DNA of 64,000 nucleotides from the NCBI GenBank assembly GCA_964035575.1, contig OZ037835.1, positions 2,205,413 to 2,269,412 on the forward strand, given 5' to 3'. Under the pieces are notes generated by a model. That model worked only from the letters and a program-made list of their open reading frames with translations. It was not told the origin of the DNA and did no database searches. This DNA is from Rhynchopus sp. YZ270_cl-10 (lineage: Eukaryota > Euglenozoa > Diplonemea > Diplonemida > Diplonemidae). A program made the position numbers and the translations under genes. This document shows, piece after piece, positions 1 through 10,852 of this stretch; positions within the stretch are counted from its first letter, which is position 1; every line of letters begins with the position of its first letter.

Positions 1-226
1 CGACCCCTACTTTTGCTGACGCGAACGAACGGTCGTGAACCGTCCCCATTCTCTTACGGTGTGGGCACCGCGGTAACGGTGGCTAGGAAGAAGGGAATCA
101 CCCAGAACCACTAATCGCAGCCTGACAGGCACCGAACCTCGGGTGAGAATCCCCTCCTGTCAGCCCTGTTCGAAGTACCTATTTTGTTTGACCTTCTTGT
201 CTTTTTGACTTTTTGACTTTTTCTTT

Positions 227-560
227 TACCGTAAAAATATTTATTCTGGGCTGTAACTATTCTGAGACAGAAGTATACTGGACCGGAACAAAACTGGAAC
301 ACTTGGGGTTTTTGGGGGTGTCCCAGTTTTGTTCCGGCCAAGAACAGTTCTGTTGGGGTAGAATTTTTATCCCCATTCCCACCCCACCCAGGTGCATAGT
401 GCATCTTTGGGCAAAAAAAAATTCGTCGCACTCCTCGTTTTTTTTGACAAGGCACGGATACCCCCCAAAACAATGCTGGTACGGAACAAAACTGGAACAA
501 TCGACGATTTTTTGGGGTGTTCCAGTTTTGTTCCGGCCCAGAATAAATATTTTTACGGTA
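227..560. mobile_element. MITE with 23-bp terminal inverted repeats and TA target duplication
   Basis: A 330-bp element (229-558) begins CCGTAAAAATATTTATTC and ends with its exact reverse complement. The perfect terminal inverted repeats are 23 bp and TA flanks both sides (227-228, 559-560), the target duplication typical of Tc1/mariner-type transposons. It holds no credible gene. Inside each half lies a separate hairpin: CCGGAACAAAACTGG at 283-297 pairs with 323-337, and a related 17-bp arm at 482-498 pairs with 519-535. The two internal hairpins share their arm sequence. Family assignment beyond 'TA-target MITE' is inference. Confidence 0.85.
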
Positions 561-749
561 TGCTATCGAACAGTGCACCCCCAGTAGTGTTGGCATGCAT
601 ACCTGGGCTGGTCGGCTTGCCGATCTGTTCCAGGGACTGGGGTAAAGTGCCACTAAACGCAGCAGGTACCTGTGTTTTTTGGGGGTCTTTTGGTTGGGAA
701 GGCCACAGAAAGAAGGCCCGGCCTGCCAGAGACCGTTAAAACGGACTAC

Positions 750-1860
750 CCTTACCCTGACGAAAAGTAAGAAGTTCGTGGCCAGAGCAGCACTTCATGC
801 GTTGGGTGAGAGGGACATCACAGCAGAGAGGCTGGTGACTGTGGAGGATCCTGAGGTGGCGTGTTTGCTTCTGCAGGCGGAGGTTGCGACTGTCATTCCG
901 AAAGGATTCTTGTCGGGTTCATCGTTAACGAGACTTGATCTGAGTGCTGTGTCGTGTGTGACGGGAATTGCTGACGATTTCCTTCACGGGTGCACAACGT
1001 TAACAAGCATCGACCTGTCTGGGTTGACACGTCTCACGCGGGTGGGCACCAGCTTTCTTAGCGACTGCAGAAGCCTCACAGCAGTAGACTTATCATCACT
1101 TCGCAATGTTACCTGCATTGGTGAAAGGTTTCTTGCCAGCTGCCGCAGCCTCACAGTTGTGGATTTATCACCACTCAGCAATGTCACTCACATTGACACA
1201 AGCTTTCTTTACAACTGCAGGAACCTCACATCAGTAGATTTATCGCCATTTCGCAATGTTACGCACATTGGTACGAGCTTTCTTGACAGTTGCAGCAGCC
1301 TCACTGCAGTGGATTTATCACCACTTCGCAATGTTACTCACATTTATGACTGCTTTCTTGCCTACTGCAGAGGCCTTAAAGTAGTGGACCTATCACAATG
1401 TTACACACGTTGGTACGAGCTTTTTTTACTACTGCAGCGGCCTCACAGCAGTGGACTTATCGCCACTCAGCAATATTACTCACATTAATCACTGGTTTCT
1501 TTACTACTGCAGCAACCTCACAGAACTAGACCTATCACCACTTCGCAATGTTACGCACATTGGTACCAACTTTCTTTACAACTGCAGAAGCCTCACAGTA
1601 GTGGACTTAGCACCACTTCGCAATGTTACTCATCTTGGTACAAGCTTTCTTTACAACTGCAGAAGCATCACACAACTCGACCTGTCACCACTCCGCAATG
1701 TTACACACATGGGAGATGCTTGTACATATACCGACGGGCAACCGCGACACTTCATTGAGGAGCATCCACCTTGGCGGCTGCAGCAGTGTTGTGTCCAGTC
1801 GAGTACACGAATGCGAGCTGAAGGAGTATGTGGTTGACGCACCTCCGACACGTGGCAGAG
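750..1860 (+). pseudogene. Decayed LRR paralogue lacking the ubiquitin-like domain
   Basis: This is a fourth member of the local ubiquitin-like/LRR family. Similarity to the intact copies begins inside the linker that follows the ubiquitin-like domain (TKSKKFVARAALHALGE corresponds to TKTKKYAARAELHALGE), so the N-terminal domain and usual start are missing. About a dozen 25-residue repeats follow, with consensus LTxVDLSPLRNVTHIGTSFL. The frame breaks near 1397, where about 8 nt are absent from an LRR unit, and again near 1720 before the C-terminal cap. The cap (SIHLGGCSSVVS) is readable only in a third frame. The upstream ATG at 679 lies in unrelated sequence. Most likely a 5'-truncated pseudogene; a short secreted or fused product cannot be excluded but nothing supports it. 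Confidence 0.8.
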
Positions 1861-2284
1861 AGAATACGAAAGAAGCCGTACATTGCTGCAGTGTTTCGTA
1901 AAGAGCGACAAGCTGGGCACTCAAAAACTCAGTGGTAACAGCGGTCTGCCTTCTACTTGCTTCCGTCCCGTTCTGCACGTATTCTCCGTCTGTTCAGATC
2001 TACCACTTCCCGAAAGACAGAGCCAACCACCACGTTTCTTCTTACCCCTCCCAAACAAGAGACAATTTGTACAACAAATGACAATTCGGAAAAACGATTT
2101 TTGAATTGGTGCTAATATGTTGTGTTTCTTTTGTTTCTGTTTTTCACTTCTAAATACTGTTCTCACAAATATTCGGACAAAAGTAACAAAACAAAAGACC
2201 TCTCCCCTTGTAACTGTTTGTTGTCTCTTGCGTACTCTTACCCCCAATTGAAAACACCTGCACAAAACAGAGAGACACAAAATC

Positions 2285-3727
2285 ATGGAAATATGTGTGG
2301 AGAGCTTTGACGGAGAGAAGTACACAGTTGAGGTGGGTGTGGATGATACAACTGCGGACATACGGCGGAAGGTGGCGTCTGCAGCTGAGTTGTGCGAAGA
2401 CGGCTTTGATATGAGCTTCGGTGGGAAGGTGCTGGCCGAAGGAGACTACATCACGCAGCTGAGTGCTGGGGACACAGTTGTGCTGACGAAGAAGACGAAG
2501 TCGCAGAAGGACGACGCCATTGCAGCTCTTCGTGACCTGGGTGAGACAACGCTGACGTCAGAGAGGTTCAAAGGTCTGGAAGATCCCAAGCTGGTTCATT
2601 TGTTTCTGCAGGCGGAGGTTGTTACTGAGATACCCTATAGATTCTTGTCACGTGGCACGTTCTCAGAACTTCATCTCAGTGGTGTGCCAGGTGTGACTAA
2701 AATAGAAGGAAGTTTCCTCCGCTCCTGCACCTCATTGCACACTGCTGATTTATCTGGGTGGAGCAACGTGCCGAAAATAGAGGAGAACTTCCTCCTCAAC
2801 TGCACTGCATTGCGAACCTTGAACTTGTCTGGGTGGAAGAATGTGACAGGGCTTTCTACGGGCTTTCTCAGCAACTGTGCGTTGACCACACTGGATATTT
2901 CCGGGTGGAACAATATGAGGGAGTCTGTGGGAAGCCCTTTTCTCTCCAACTGCACTGCATTGCACACCCTTGACTTGTCTGGGTGGAACAACGTGACGGT
3001 GGTTAATAATTACTTCCTCTTACGCCTCACTTCATTGACCACACTGGATATTTCTGGGTGGAACAATGTGATGCAAATTAGAGACGCTTTTCTCTACGAA
3101 CGCACTGCATTGCGAACCCTTGACTTGTCTGGGTGGGGCAATGTAACGCGTATTGGGGGGCACTTTGTCGCCAACTGCACCTCATTGACCACACTAGATA
3201 TTTCTGGGTGGAACAATGTGACGGGGGTTGCGATGGGCTTTCTCAGCAACTGCAGTGCGTTAACCACACTGGATATTTCTGGGTGGAACTATGTGAAGCT
3301 ATTAGGGAACCACTTCCTCTATAACTGCACTTCATTGACCACACTAGATATTTCTGGGTGGAACAATGTGACGCATATGGAAAGCTCTTTTCTCTCCAAC
3401 TGCACTGCATTGCACACCCTTTACTTGTCTGGGTGGAACAACGTGACGCAGGTTGATGAGTACTTTCTCTCCAACTGCGTATCATTGACCACACTGGATA
3501 TTTCCGGGTGGAACAATGTAAGGCTAATCGGGAGGCGCTTCCTCTACAACTGCAGTGCATTGCGAACACTTGACTTATCTGGGTTGACGACTGTTCAGAA
3601 CATTGGGACAGGCTTTCTAGAAAGATGCAACATACCCACAAGCAGCATCAACGTCACCGGATCAAGCAGTGTTGTGTCAGAATGTGTGCATGGACCTAGC
3701 GGTAGCTGCAAATGTGTGTGCATGTGA
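2285..3727 (+). CDS. Ubiquitin-like domain + leucine-rich repeat protein (480 aa)
   Basis: An intact 480-residue protein. Residues 1-70 (MEICVESFDGEKYTVEVG.. to ..AGDTVVLTKK) have the length and alternating pattern of a ubiquitin-like beta-grasp fold, with no C-terminal diglycine, so it is probably a fixed interaction domain. A short helical linker (about 75-115) leads into 13 LRR units of mostly 25 residues, consensus LTTLDISGWNNVTxxxxxFLSNCTA, then a cap ending in a Cys-rich tail. The Cys in each NC step and the LxxLDxSxW pattern are regular. No signal peptide or membrane segment is seen, so it is likely intracellular. ATG follows a CAG at 2268-2270 that could be the SL acceptor. LRR units use GW where the downstream paralogues use PL or AL, so this copy is the divergent member. 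Function is unknown; ligand or substrate recognition is inference from LRR architecture. Confidence 0.85.
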   Translation: MEICVESFDGEKYTVEVGVDDTTADIRRKVASAAELCEDGFDMSFGGKVLAEGDYITQLSAGDTVVLTKKTKSQKDDAIAALRDLGETTLTSERFKGLEDPKLVHLFLQAEVVTEIPYRFLSRGTFSELHLSGVPGVTKIEGSFLRSCTSLHTADLSGWSNVPKIEENFLLNCTALRTLNLSGWKNVTGLSTGFLSNCALTTLDISGWNNMRESVGSPFLSNCTALHTLDLSGWNNVTVVNNYFLLRLTSLTTLDISGWNNVMQIRDAFLYERTALRTLDLSGWGNVTRIGGHFVANCTSLTTLDISGWNNVTGVAMGFLSNCSALTTLDISGWNYVKLLGNHFLYNCTSLTTLDISGWNNVTHMESSFLSNCTALHTLYLSGWNNVTQVDEYFLSNCVSLTTLDISGWNNVRLIGRRFLYNCSALRTLDLSGLTTVQNIGTGFLERCNIPTSSINVTGSSSVVSECVHGPSGSCKCVCM

Positions 3728-5158
3728 GGCATGGGATTTTACTTTGCACGTTGCACTTTGCCCCTACCAAAAATATGAAACTGGAGATGTTTTTTTTGTG
3801 AACACTTCTTTGCATCCTCGCTGAGACAACGAAGTGTTGTTTTATACTAAGTTGCGACAAATGCTTTGTCACAACACAGGTTTGTGGTGGGAAATGAGTC
3901 AGCTGTCTTTGTTTTTCGTGGACATGACACGTGTGGTATAATATTATGTTCGGAAACCTTTTTGTGTGTTTTTGTAATTTATGAGGGAAGTCTTTAAAGT
4001 ATACACGAAGACGATTCTTGTGCTCCTAATTCTCCCCACACTATGTCAATACAACAGGTTAGACCAAACCCTCCCAGACCGTTTGGTCTGGGAGGGTTTG
4101 GGGTTTCTTCTTTCTCTCAGTTCACTCTTCTTCTTGAGCCATTACGAGAGGCGTTTGCTGTAATATTATGACTATTATAACTAAGTCATACAAAAAGTGT
4201 GTGAGGTCTGTTTCGCTATTTTTTACCTCACGTTTTTAGAATCAACATAGTGTGTACGTTACGATTTTATTCCCCTCCCCATTTATTGTGCACTCACCTC
4301 ATTTCTGTACTTCAGGCTCAGGGTTTTTTCCGTGTTGACATCAATTTCTGGGCGTTTTGAAGAAAAGCGTTTCAAAAAAATGAAAGCCTTCAAGGGGAAA
4401 ACAAAAGAAGTTTTTGTTTTTATTTGCTTTGATCTGGGTGAGGAAGCGTTCCAACTTTTCAATATCTCCCCCATTTTCCTATTTTCCCACCCCCGTTTTT
4501 AGAATCAACGGAGCGTGTACATTAAGATTTTTCATGACAAAAAGAACAAAATACCAACTGAACAAGATAAAACAAAAAAGCTTGCGTTTCTTTTATCGAA
4601 CAGATTTTATTCTCCGCCCCGTACCCAAAACGTAAACACCACTTTGAATCAGAAAAAATATTTTCGTTTCTTTTTTCTTCCACACGCGCCTGGTTTTTGT
4701 GTTTCATTAACTTTTATCAAAAAGCTTTCCCTAGTTTCGAGTACGAAACAATATATATGCCAAACAGGTGCAGGGTGGTTCCGTGCTTATCATAGAACCC
4801 GGCACCTTGTGTGTCTTCCAAAAACCAAAAAGCGTTGTGTGTGAAGTTTTGAAGGAAGGAAAAATAAAATTAACATAACAACCCTGATTGATAGTGTGTA
4901 TGACGTGGGTAACTAGACAAAGGAAGGTGGATTTTTCAAGGGAAAAGTGACTCAGAGAACAAATATGTGCGTTGACACTTTCGAAACTGTAGTCAGTATC
5001 GGTCTGCGAATCAAATTGAAAACGGCGTGTTTGCGCTTCATTCATATCGCAGAGGATAGAGAAGCTGAAAAGTCATGAAAATACAAAACTGACGTTTGAA
5101 ACAGCAAAATAAATAAAAAAACAACTGAAGCTTTTCTGCAGTGCATTTGCCACACTTA
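3728..5158. other. Intergenic, with one strong hairpin
   Basis: No convincing gene. AT-rich, with a direct repeat of about 35 bp (4235-4270 and 4497-4532, both starting TTTTTAGAATCAAC). A perfect 17-bp hairpin lies at 4064-4101 (CCAAACCCTCCCAGACC, loop GTTT, exact complement). No T-run follows the hairpin, so it is not called a terminator. Confidence 0.6.
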
Positions 5159-5296
5159 CTACTCCTGCTTCAGGCATGCTTCGGGCATGCCCTCCAGCTG
5201 GTACGCCTGCACTTCTTCCTTCGGAACCCCCAGCAGATTCTTGGTGGTCTCCAGCTGGTCGAGTTTGACCCACCGCGTGTCCGAGCGGTCCCACAG
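5159..5296 (-). pseudogene. Coding-like fragment, product not recognised
   Basis: On the minus strand 45 codons plus a stop read WDRSDTRWVKLDQLETTKN.. to ..EGMPEACLKQE, a composition typical of real protein and unlike the surroundings. A TAG lies immediately upstream in frame; it could be part of a 3' splice site. Further upstream (5300-5400) another coding-like stretch, SEEVDSCEMEQSTTEALKRL, sits in a different frame. It may be two exons or two pieces of a broken gene. I do not recognise the family. It lies upstream of the LRR gene at 5707 on the opposite strand. Confidence 0.35.
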
Positions 5297-5680
5297 CTAG
5301 ACCAAACGTCTCCACTTCGTTGTCGATCTAAGTCGAGCCTCTTCAGTGCTTCGGTGGTGGATTGCTCCATCTCACAAGAGTCAACTTCCTCCGACACCTG
5401 TCAAGAGTTGATAAGTCATTTTCCGTACATCTTCCGTGAACCACACACCTGAGCAGACAGTTCAGAACACCACCTTCACACATCTCTCCTTTTTCATCAC
5501 CTGTAAAGGACGTGGTGGCGGCTTTCCACTGATTTTCTTCTCAACGCGTGTGGTCACGTTGCTGCGTTCGTACGACCTCCACCAATGCTTTCCTCCACGC
5601 ACTCCGTGCCTTCTTCCCACCATGATTGCCTCCTTCAGTGTTCTGATGTCCTCTCCTACTCCCACAACCCCACCACACAA

Positions 5681-5683
5681 CAG
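5681..5683 (+). promoter_or_regulatory. Candidate SL trans-splice acceptor before LRR gene
   Basis: A pyrimidine-rich tract (TCCTCTCCTACTCCC) and CACACAACAG precede the ATG at 5707 by 23 nt. The same arrangement occurs at 8689-8691 before the ATG at 8715 and, in looser form, at 2268-2270 before 2285. Because SL RNA genes are present in the window, these CAG sites are plausible acceptors. No transcript evidence is available. Confidence 0.45.
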
Positions 5684-5706
5684 AGCAACACAAAAAGGAA
5701 GACAAA

Positions 5707-6811
5707 ATGGACGTAACCATCAAGGGGTACGACGACAACTTGTTCATGATTGAGGTGGGTGTGGATGACACAACGGAGACGATGCGGCAGAAGGTGGCGT
5801 CTGCAGTGGGGTTGGCTGAGGACAGCTTCCACATGGGCTTCGGAGGGAAGGACGAAGGAGACGACATCACGCAGCTGAGTGCTGGTGACACAATCATCCT
5901 CACGAAAACTAAGAAGTACGCAGCCCGAGCAGAGCTTCATGCGTTGGGTGAGACCGACATCACTGCAGAGCGATTGGAGGAGGTGGAGGATCCTGAGGTT
6001 GCGTGTTTGCTTCTGCAGGCGGAGGTTGCGACTGTCATTCCGAATAAATTCTTGTCGGGTTCATCGTTAACGAGACTTGATCTGAGTGCTGTGTCGTGTG
6101 TGACGGAGGTTGGTGATAGGTTTCTGTACGGTTGTGCAACGTTGACAAGCATCGACCTGTCTGGGTTGAGCAATGTGACGCGCATCGGCAGCTGCTTTCT
6201 CCACAGCTGCAAAGGTTTAACCACTGGATCTTTCGCCACTCCGCAACGTGACAGAAGTCTGCGATAACTTTCTCTACGACTGCGAAGGTTTAACCGATCT
6301 GGATCTTTCAGCACTCAGCAATTTGACGCGCATCGGTAGCTGCTTTCTCTACGACTGCAAAGGCTTAACCACTCTGGATCTTTCGCCACTCAGCAACGTG
6401 ACAGAAGTCGGCAAGAGCTTTCTCTACTACTGCAAAGGCTTAACCACTCTGGATCTTTCGCCACTCAGCAACGTGACAGAAGTCGGTGAAAGCTTTCTCT
6501 ACGACTGCAAAGGCTTAACCACTCTGGTTCTTTCAGCACTCAGCAATTTGACGCGCATCGGTAGCTGCTTTCTCCACAGCTGCAAAGGTTTAACCACTCT
6601 GGATCTTTCACCACTCTGCAGGGTTACGTTTCTTGGTTCGCACTTTCTTACGTACTGCACTTCGTTGAAGAGTATTCACCTTACCGGCTGCAGCAGTGCT
6701 GTGTCCGACGCAGTAGTGAAGTGCAAGCTTAGCAAGCTTGTGGTTGAAGCACGTCCGAAACGCAGCAGAGACGAATCCCCCCAGCAAGCACGGCAGAGAC
6801 ACGCACAATGA
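5707..6811 (+). pseudogene. Ubiquitin-like/LRR gene with a 2-bp frameshift
   Basis: Sister of the intact gene at 8715. The ubiquitin-like domain (MDVTIKGYDDNLFMIEVG..) and linker are complete and the ATG context is the same. About eight 25-residue LRR units follow, plus the cap SIHLTGCSSAVSDAV and a basic tail (ARPKRSRDESPQQ). At about 6225 the repeat reads CCACTGGATC where every other unit reads CCACTCTGGATC, so two bases are missing and the frame shifts inside the third LRR. Downstream units stay uninterrupted in the new frame to the stop at 6811. Without that lesion the product would be about 368 aa. A single lesion with otherwise perfect coding suggests a very young pseudogene, or a sequencing error in a repetitive gene. 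Confidence 0.8.
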
Positions 6812-7319
6812 CGATGTGGTGTTCTGCATAACGAGCTTCCTCAAGTCGCTCTTCCAGCGAAAGCAGACATGGTGGCAGTTTAGTGAGGACACATCAGTTG
6901 GAAAATGTTTGTTTAATATTCATGAGGGTAGTAGCATCAGTTTGTAATGTGGTCCACGTGTTTGTGGGAATTGTCAAGATCTTGATCACAAAGATGAAGA
7001 TTTGGGCTGTGTAAAATGTTTGTCTTTTTTGCCTTGTCGGGTGTGTGCACTGTATGTGAAACAACTGTGGATCTGCAGGCACATGCTCTGATGTTTATTC
7101 AATGAGGTGTGTTGTGGTTTTGTTTTGTTTTTACGCTTTTTTTTTACGTTAGTAGAAGAAGGGACCTTGCGAACATTCTTTCGCAGGTGGGTGCAAGCTG
7201 TCACCGTGCTCCTCGACTTCAATTCGACCAACACTGGGCCGGTCTTACGCACAGTTCCGTCGAGGGACGTACTGTTGGCAACTAACCTTCACACCTTTGC
7301 CCCCACTGTTTAGGATACG

Positions 7320-8598
7320 ACTTACATGCAGCATACAAGCGCAGCATTTGGGCTCATTTTTTATACGTGTAGTGCTTCACCCTCATTCTTTGTCATCCGA
7401 CTCAGCAGCCTTGTGCGCGGGTTGTTTCATGAATTCTGAGGGAGAAAGCTACAGTTTGTTGAATTGAATTGGAGAAGGGGATGCGTCCAATGAAAATCAC
7501 TTTGCATAGAAGAGTTCAATAATGCTGTAGTAGCTCGAGAATGTAACTTTGTGTCATGGCTTGCGGAGGTCATGGGTTGGGAGGGTGTGGAGACCTCAGT
7601 ATCGACAGAGTCGATGTGTTTCTTCTCCCTCAGCCTCCTTCCCGTGCTGCATAACGTGACTCAGGACGACAACTCGTCGAGAGACCTTCCACAGCTGCGT
7701 ATGGCAGCATTGAGGGAGACGTCGTGAGCAGAGAGTTTGCTTAACTTTTATTTTGGTTCAGCTTTCTTGTGTAACAAGAGCTGAAGTGTGTTGTTTCTGT
7801 TCATTTAGTGTTTACGAGTGCCCCTGTGTGTGTGTACGCACGTATCACTGACCATGCAGGTGGTGTGGTGCTGTGCAAAGTATGTGCGCGTACGTACGCG
7901 GCGAGTTTTCTGAACATCGGTGTACGTGTTTTCGTCACAGCACTAGCTGTTGTAAGCCCTGTTCCACAAATTAATTTGTACGAGTACACTGTCACAAGGG
8001 ATTTGTATTTAATGTCAACTTTGTATTTTGCATCAATGAATTGTGAATTTTCACGTTTTTCCTTTGGGCGATGTTAGAGTTGACAAAGTGGGGATGTCAG
8101 GGCCTGGTTGTCTTCTTTGTCTACACACTGCCGCGTGTTGTCGAGTGCGTGACACTCAGCGTCCCTCTTAGTTTACCCTGGAGGCGGCCGTCGTCACTGT
8201 TGTACACCACCATTAACGAGACAATCAGGTTGGCTGGTTCTCTATGAATGAAAATGTTTTTTAAAAGAAGGGAAAACGTTTCTCAATTATTTTTCATTTT
8301 AGTGACTCAGAACGAGAAGCTTAGGATATTACCAACTGTTCTCTTTTCGTTTTTTTTTACCGCGATCCCTCCCGATTTCAGACTCCGTCTCCCGCCTTTG
8401 TTTCAGCCCCTTGCTCACAAGAGAATGATCCATTGTCCCCTGCGCTGCTGTCTCGCGTCTCCCCTAGCCTGGTAGTGCGAGGTCGGCTTTTCAGTGTCCC
8501 TCAGCACTTCCCCTGCTTGCCTGAAAACGGAGCATTGCAGGTTCGTGTACTTCCCCCAACACGTCACACATCATGTCAGCACCTTCGGCTTCAGGTCT
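7320..8598. other. Unique spacer between duplicated LRR blocks
   Basis: No supportable gene. ORFs up to 89 codons occur but lack recognisable motifs. It separates the two duplicated LRR blocks and shows no similarity to either. Confidence 0.5.
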
Positions 8599-10852
8599 TG
8601 CTTTCCTCCACGCACTCCGTGCCTTCTTCCCACATGATTCCTTCAGTGTTCTGATGTCCTCTCCTACTCCCACAACCCCACCACACAACAGAGCAACACA
8701 AAAAGGAAGACAAAATGGACGTAACCATCAAGGGGTACGATGACAACTTGCTCATGATCGAGGTGGGTGTGGATGACACAACGGAGACGATGCGGCAGAA
8801 GGTGGCGTCTGCAGTGGGGTTGGCTGAGGACAGCTTCCACATGGGCTTCGGAGGGAAGGACGAAGGAGACGACATCACGCAGCTGAGTGCTGGGGACACA
8901 ATCATCCTCACGAAAACTAAGAAGTACGCAGCCCGAGCAGAGCTTCATGCGTTGGGTGAGACCGACATCACTGCAGAGCGATTGGAGGAGGTGGAGGATC
9001 CTGAGGTGGCGTGTTTGCTTCTGCAGGCGGAGGTTGTGACTGTCATTCCGAATGACTTCTTGTCGGGTTCATCATTAACGAGGCTTGATCTGAGTGCTGT
9101 GTCGTGTGTGACGGAAGTTGGTGATAGCTTTCTGTACGATTGCACAATGTTGACAAGCATCGACCTGTCAGGGTTGAGCAATGTGACGCGCATCGGCAGC
9201 TGCTTTCTCTACGACTGCGAAGGTTTAACCACTCTGGATCTTTCGCCACTCAGCAACGTAACAGAAGTCGGCAAGAGCTTTCTCTACGACTGCAAAGGTT
9301 TAACCACTCTGGATCTTTCGCCACTCAGCAACTTGACGCGCATCGGTAGCTTCTTTCTCCACAGCTGCAAAGGTTTAACCACTCTGGATCTTTCGCCACT
9401 CCGCCACGTGACAGAAGTCTGCGATAACTTTCTCTACGACTGCGAAGGTTTAACCACTCTGGATCTTTCAGCACTCAGCAATTTGACGCGCATCGGCAGC
9501 TGCTTTCTCTACGACTGCAAAGGCTTAACCACTCTGGATCTTTCGCCACTCAGCAACGTGTCAGAAGTCGGCAAGAGCTTTCTCTACGACTGCAAAGGTT
9601 TAACCACTCTGGATCTTTCAGCACTCAGCAACTTGACGCGCATCGGTAGCTTCTTTCTCTCCAACTGCGAAGGTTTAACCACTCTGGATCTTTCGCCACT
9701 CAGCAAAGTGAAAGAAGTCGGTGACTACTTTCTCTACGACTGCAAAGGCTTAACCACTCTGGATCTTTCGCCACTCAGCAACGTGACAGAAGTCGGCAAG
9801 AGCTTTCTCTCCGACTGCAAAGGTTTAACCACTCTGGATCTTTCAGCACTCAGCAATTTGACGCGCATCGGTAGCTGCTTTCTCCACAGCTGCAAAGGTT
9901 TAACCACTCTGGATCTTTCTGCACTCCGCAACGTGACAGAAGTCTGCGATAACTTTCTCTACGACTGCGAAGGTTTAACCACTCTGGATCTTTCGCCACT
10001 CAGCAACGTGACAGAAGTCGGCAAGAGCTTTCTCTACGACTGCCAAGGTTTGACCACTCTGGATCTTTCACCACTCAGCAACGTGACAGAATTCGGTAAC
10101 CACTTTCTCAGTAGCTGCAAAGGTTTAACCACTCTGGATCTTTCACCACTCTGCAGGGTTACGTTTATTGGTTCGGACTTTCTTACGTACTGCACTTCGT
10201 TGAAGAGTATTCACCTTACCGGCTGCAGCAGTGCTGTGTCCGACGCAGTAAAGTGCAAGCTGAGCAAGCTTGTGGTTGAAGCACGTCCGAAACGCAGCAG
10301 AGACGAATCCCCCCAGCAAGCACACAAACGGCAGAGATCCGCACAATGACGATGAGGTGTGCTGCATAACGAGCTTCCTCAAGTCGCTCTTCCAGCGAAA
10401 GCAGACATGGTGGCAGTTTAGTGAGGACACATCAGTTGGCAAATGTTTGTTTAATGTTGATGAGGGTAGCATCGGTTTGTAATGTGGTCCATGTTTTTGT
10501 GGGAATTGTCAAGATCTTGATCACAAAGATGAAGATTTGGGCTGTGTAAAATGTTTGTCTTCTTTGCCTTGTCGGGTGTGCACTGTATGTGAAACAACTG
10601 TGGATCTGCAGGTACGTGCTCTGATGTTTATTCAGTGTGGTGTGTTGTGGTTTTGTTATGTTTTTACGCTTTTTTACGTTAGTAGAAGAAGGGACCTTGC
10701 GAACATTCTTTCGCAGGTGGGTGCAAGCTGTCACCTTGCTCCTCGACTTCAATTCAACCAACACTGGGCCGGTCTTACGCACAGTGCCGTCGAGGGACGT
10801 ACTGTTGGCAACTAACCTTCACACCTTTGCCCCCACTGTTTAGGATACGACC
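8599..10852 (+). repeat. Duplicated LRR gene block, copy B
   Basis: Partner of 5583-7319, with near-identical leader and 3' flank. It is longer by about 520 bp, almost all of which is extra 75-bp LRR units, so repeat number changed by unequal exchange after or during duplication. Confidence 0.85.
8715..10349 (+). CDS. Ubiquitin-like domain + 15-unit leucine-rich repeat protein (544 aa)
   Basis: The longest intact member of the cluster. Residues 1-67 form the ubiquitin-like domain (..VGVDDTTETMRQKVASAV..LSAGDTIILTK) and 68-115 a charged helical linker (GETDITAERLEEVEDPEVAC). Fifteen LRR units of exactly 25 residues follow. Their consensus alternates between LTTLDLSPLSNVTEVGKSFL and LTTLDLSALSNLTRIGSCFL, each with a Cys at the unit junction. 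A Cys-containing cap and a basic C-terminus (PKRSRDES..KRQRS), a possible nuclear signal, end the protein. Units are nearly identical at DNA level (75-nt period), showing recent internal expansion. No transmembrane or secretion signal is seen. A candidate SL acceptor lies at 8689-8691. The ubiquitin-like fold is inferred from pattern, not alignment; function is unknown. Confidence 0.88.
   Translation: MDVTIKGYDDNLLMIEVGVDDTTETMRQKVASAVGLAEDSFHMGFGGKDEGDDITQLSAGDTIILTKTKKYAARAELHALGETDITAERLEEVEDPEVACLLLQAEVVTVIPNDFLSGSSLTRLDLSAVSCVTEVGDSFLYDCTMLTSIDLSGLSNVTRIGSCFLYDCEGLTTLDLSPLSNVTEVGKSFLYDCKGLTTLDLSPLSNLTRIGSFFLHSCKGLTTLDLSPLRHVTEVCDNFLYDCEGLTTLDLSALSNLTRIGSCFLYDCKGLTTLDLSPLSNVSEVGKSFLYDCKGLTTLDLSALSNLTRIGSFFLSNCEGLTTLDLSPLSKVKEVGDYFLYDCKGLTTLDLSPLSNVTEVGKSFLSDCKGLTTLDLSALSNLTRIGSCFLHSCKGLTTLDLSALRNVTEVCDNFLYDCEGLTTLDLSPLSNVTEVGKSFLYDCQGLTTLDLSPLSNVTEFGNHFLSSCKGLTTLDLSPLCRVTFIGSDFLTYCTSLKSIHLTGCSSAVSDAVKCKLSKLVVEARPKRSRDESPQQAHKRQRSAQ

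Larger units (their letters stand above)
5583..7319 (+). repeat. Duplicated LRR gene block, copy A
   Basis: This block, covering the 5' leader, the LRR gene and about 500 bp of 3' flank, is nearly identical to 8599-10852. The two match from TGCTTTCCTCCACGCACTCC to CCCACTGTTTAGGATACGA and diverge sharply beyond those points. Copy A is shorter because it holds fewer LRR units. Small indels in the leader and flank separate the copies. Confidence 0.85.

Noticed and set aside
1-200. Possible tRNA (GTTCGAAGTACC near 170)
   Set aside because: No acceptor stem or A box could be paired around the B-box-like motif.
7808-8077. 89-codon ORF between the LRR blocks
   Set aside because: No motif, no paralogue, no acceptor signal; composition like the surrounding spacer.
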